Source: Salminus brasiliensis
Taxonomy: Eukaryota > Chordata > Actinopteri > Characiformes > Bryconidae
Reading direction: 5' to 3'
NCBI RefSeq assembly: GCF_030463535.1
Contig: NC_132897.1
Coordinates: 7,150,821-7,214,820, forward strand
DNA: 64,000 bases
Shown: positions 62,143-64,000 of the stretch, piece after piece
Layout: every line of letters starts with the position of its first letter
Numbering within the stretch: position 1 is the stretch's first letter
Notes under the pieces: generated by a model
Seen by the model: the letters and a program-made list of their open reading frames with translations, nothing else
Databases searched by the model: none
What the model was told of the DNA's origin: nothing
Program-made: the position numbers and the translations under genes

Positions 62143-64000
62143 CCCAGCGTCCCCTCCTTTAGACAGCCTGAAAAAGGCGTGTAGCTCCATTTAGAGCCCA
62201 TTGTGGCCAAGTTCCCCTCTAGAGCCCTGGCCTAAACGCTCTGAGCTAGAGTAGAGGGTGGAAGATGATGGTGATGAAGACGACGGCCGATGGCGTGTGG
62301 CTGATTGAACCCTCCACTCTCAGATGCAGAGGAAGGCAGGAGAAGGCTTCGGCCGTGGCTGTAAGGTGCTGTTTGTGTACCCCATCCATTTTAAAGTGTC
62401 GTCCAGGAGCCGGGACGTCCACGAGACGTCGTTTTGTCTGCGGCGAAGGCGAGGTGGTTTGCGGGAGCATTTGCATTTCTGAGACCTCGAAGGAGACGTG
62501 GTCTAATGGAAGTAGGGTTTTTGAAGGGACGTCTAATCAGAGCGACCTAACGTAGTACCATTTTTACTGAGTAGCTGTGTTTGTAGTGAACTACAGGGAT
62601 TTTGGGTCTTTTCAAGTCTGTCTTCTTCGCGTCTTCTCTGGAAACTCAATATTTACAATATGTTCTTTATCAGGGGAGACAAGAGGGAAGAGAATACATA
62701 TATGTCCCACATTAATATTAATATATATATAGAGAGAGTATTGTAGTGGAGAAATCCTTTGCTACTTCAGAATATCGATACTGCACATTTTCCATTTTTT
62801 GAAGTTTTTTTTTCTGACTGTTTGAGGGAAAAACTCAGGTTTCATAAGCTTCACTGACTTCCTTCTGCACTCTGAAAGCAGTAAAGATGGACAGAGCACA
62901 CGAGAGCAAGGGGAAGAGACAGGTAGTCATAGAGAATTAGTGAGATTGAGTCGCCTGAACAAGAGGTCAGACAGAATAAACCTTCTAGCTGAGATGTTTT
63001 TGTGTGCGTGTTAGATTTCTGTAGAGTTAGCTTGGTAGAATTCCATAGATCATAGATTTCCAGCTGTCTTAACACGAATGCTTGTGTAGACTGAAGCAGC
63101 TCTTGGTGACAATACCTTAAACCTACTTTTCATATTTTGTTTGTTTGTTGGTTTAGCTGTTTATTGATGAGGTAAAACTCAGAACCAGACTGTAGAGTTC
63201 ACAACAGCTTCCTCAGACTGTACTGTAACTATATCACTATGATGTCATACATTGATGTGTGTGTGTGTGTGTGTGTGCTGATGTAGAAAATTCTCGTTAT
63301 CATGTAAAGTTGCATCTCTGTAGTGATGAGAAAGGACCTGGTGTTTTTTTCACCTTAGATATAGGTTAAAGTGCAACTGTCTCTGCAATAGTCCTTCTAT
63401 GATCATTAGCATTACCAAATGATTCTCCGATTGCTTTTAGGCGAGGCGAGGCCTTTCACCGTTTTCTTAAGAAAGGAAAAAAAATAAGATATATATATAG
63501 ATATATATAGATATAGATAGATTTATATAGATTTATGCTTTCTGTGTTAAGCTAAGGGTGGGCAATATGACCATGTGTTATAGTGCATGGTAACTGTGAG
63601 GCACTGTCACAAATGCATCATGGATTTGAGCACTTCTATAAGACTGAAAAACAGCATTATAAAAGGTTTTTGAGAGCCTGGAAACGACGAGTGTTTAAAA
63701 ATGTGCAAAGTAACAAGTCACTCATTTGTTATTGTCATTTTATCCATTATTTACCTTTTTTTTCTTGTTTCTTTTGCAAGTACTGAATTACAATAATCAG
63801 TGTATTCAGATTCTCAAGCATTTGTAAATGTGGCACTCAAGCCCAGTGCCCCTCAGCTTTTACCATTTTCTGATATCACTTTCAGTTTTCTTTCTGAAAT
63901 TGATCCCCAAGGTAATTGATCCACTGATTTTTCTAAATGTCTGCATCATTAAATCATGACGCTACAGACAAAGTCAATCAGAGTGGTTTGGTGGGAAATG
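62143..64000 (+). other. nsmf: nsmf 3' UTR and downstream sequence, end not defined
   Basis: No further coding exon is visible after the TGA. A canonical AATAAA lies at 62975-62980 and an ATTAAA at 63948-63953; either could end the transcript. Simple repeats occur at 62720-62740 (TA), 63258-63279 (GT) and 63488-63532 (TA/GATA). From 63553 a short copy of the dispersed GGGCNGGGCAATATG repeat appears. The true 3' end cannot be set by eye. Confidence 0.5.

Overview
This window is vertebrate genomic DNA, almost certainly from a teleost fish. It holds one gene on the plus strand, spread over 16 coding exons from 2537 to 62142. The spliced product closely matches NSMF (Jacob/NELF), the NMDA-receptor synaptonuclear messenger also needed for GnRH-neuron migration. 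Teleosts carry nsmfa and nsmfb, and I cannot tell by eye which this is. The fish assignment rests on the Tc1-like transposons, the tRNA-derived SINEs and the very high density of dinucleotide repeats. The particular repeat families suggest an ostariophysan such as a characin or catfish, but that is inference.

Layout. Positions 1-1115 hold a LINE-like 3' tail and a broken Tc1 transposon. Positions 1118-2450 are a long purine-rich tract with GA, CT, CA and GT repeats, leading into GC-rich 5' sequence and the start codon at 2537. Intron 1 (21.1 kb) is packed with Tc1-derived MITEs, SINEs, a LINE fragment and a 0.5-kb CTGT/CTAT microsatellite. Exons 2-5 (23715-27556) encode the low-complexity N-terminal half, with Gln/Pro-rich and His-rich stretches. 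Exon 6 (about 31928-31996) carries the basic nuclear-localisation cluster. Intron 6 (14.9 kb) holds a 1-kb tandem duplication and a 3.45-kb satellite of about 100 copies of a 34-bp quasi-palindromic unit. Exons 7-14 (46877-51822) and exons 15-16 (60321-62142) encode the conserved C-terminal domain. A 3' UTR of unknown length follows.

All exon junctions were set from phase-consistent splice sites. Every intron is GT-AG except intron 3, where the frame requires a GC-AG intron. The coding sequence is 1794 nt including the stop (597 aa), or 1812 nt (603 aa) with an alternative in-frame exon 6 acceptor. The human protein is about 530 aa, so this one is longer, mainly in exons 3-4.

The observations most worth checking are: the satellite with its embedded AGGTCA half-sites and 956-bp higher-order repeat; a (GT)22 tract directly against the exon 11 acceptor; the GC donor of intron 3, whose read-through frame ends in a hydrophobic tail followed by an AATAAA; and two copies of a 46-nt exon-like cassette flanked by consensus splice sites in intron 6. 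No second protein-coding gene, structural RNA gene or CRISPR array is supported.
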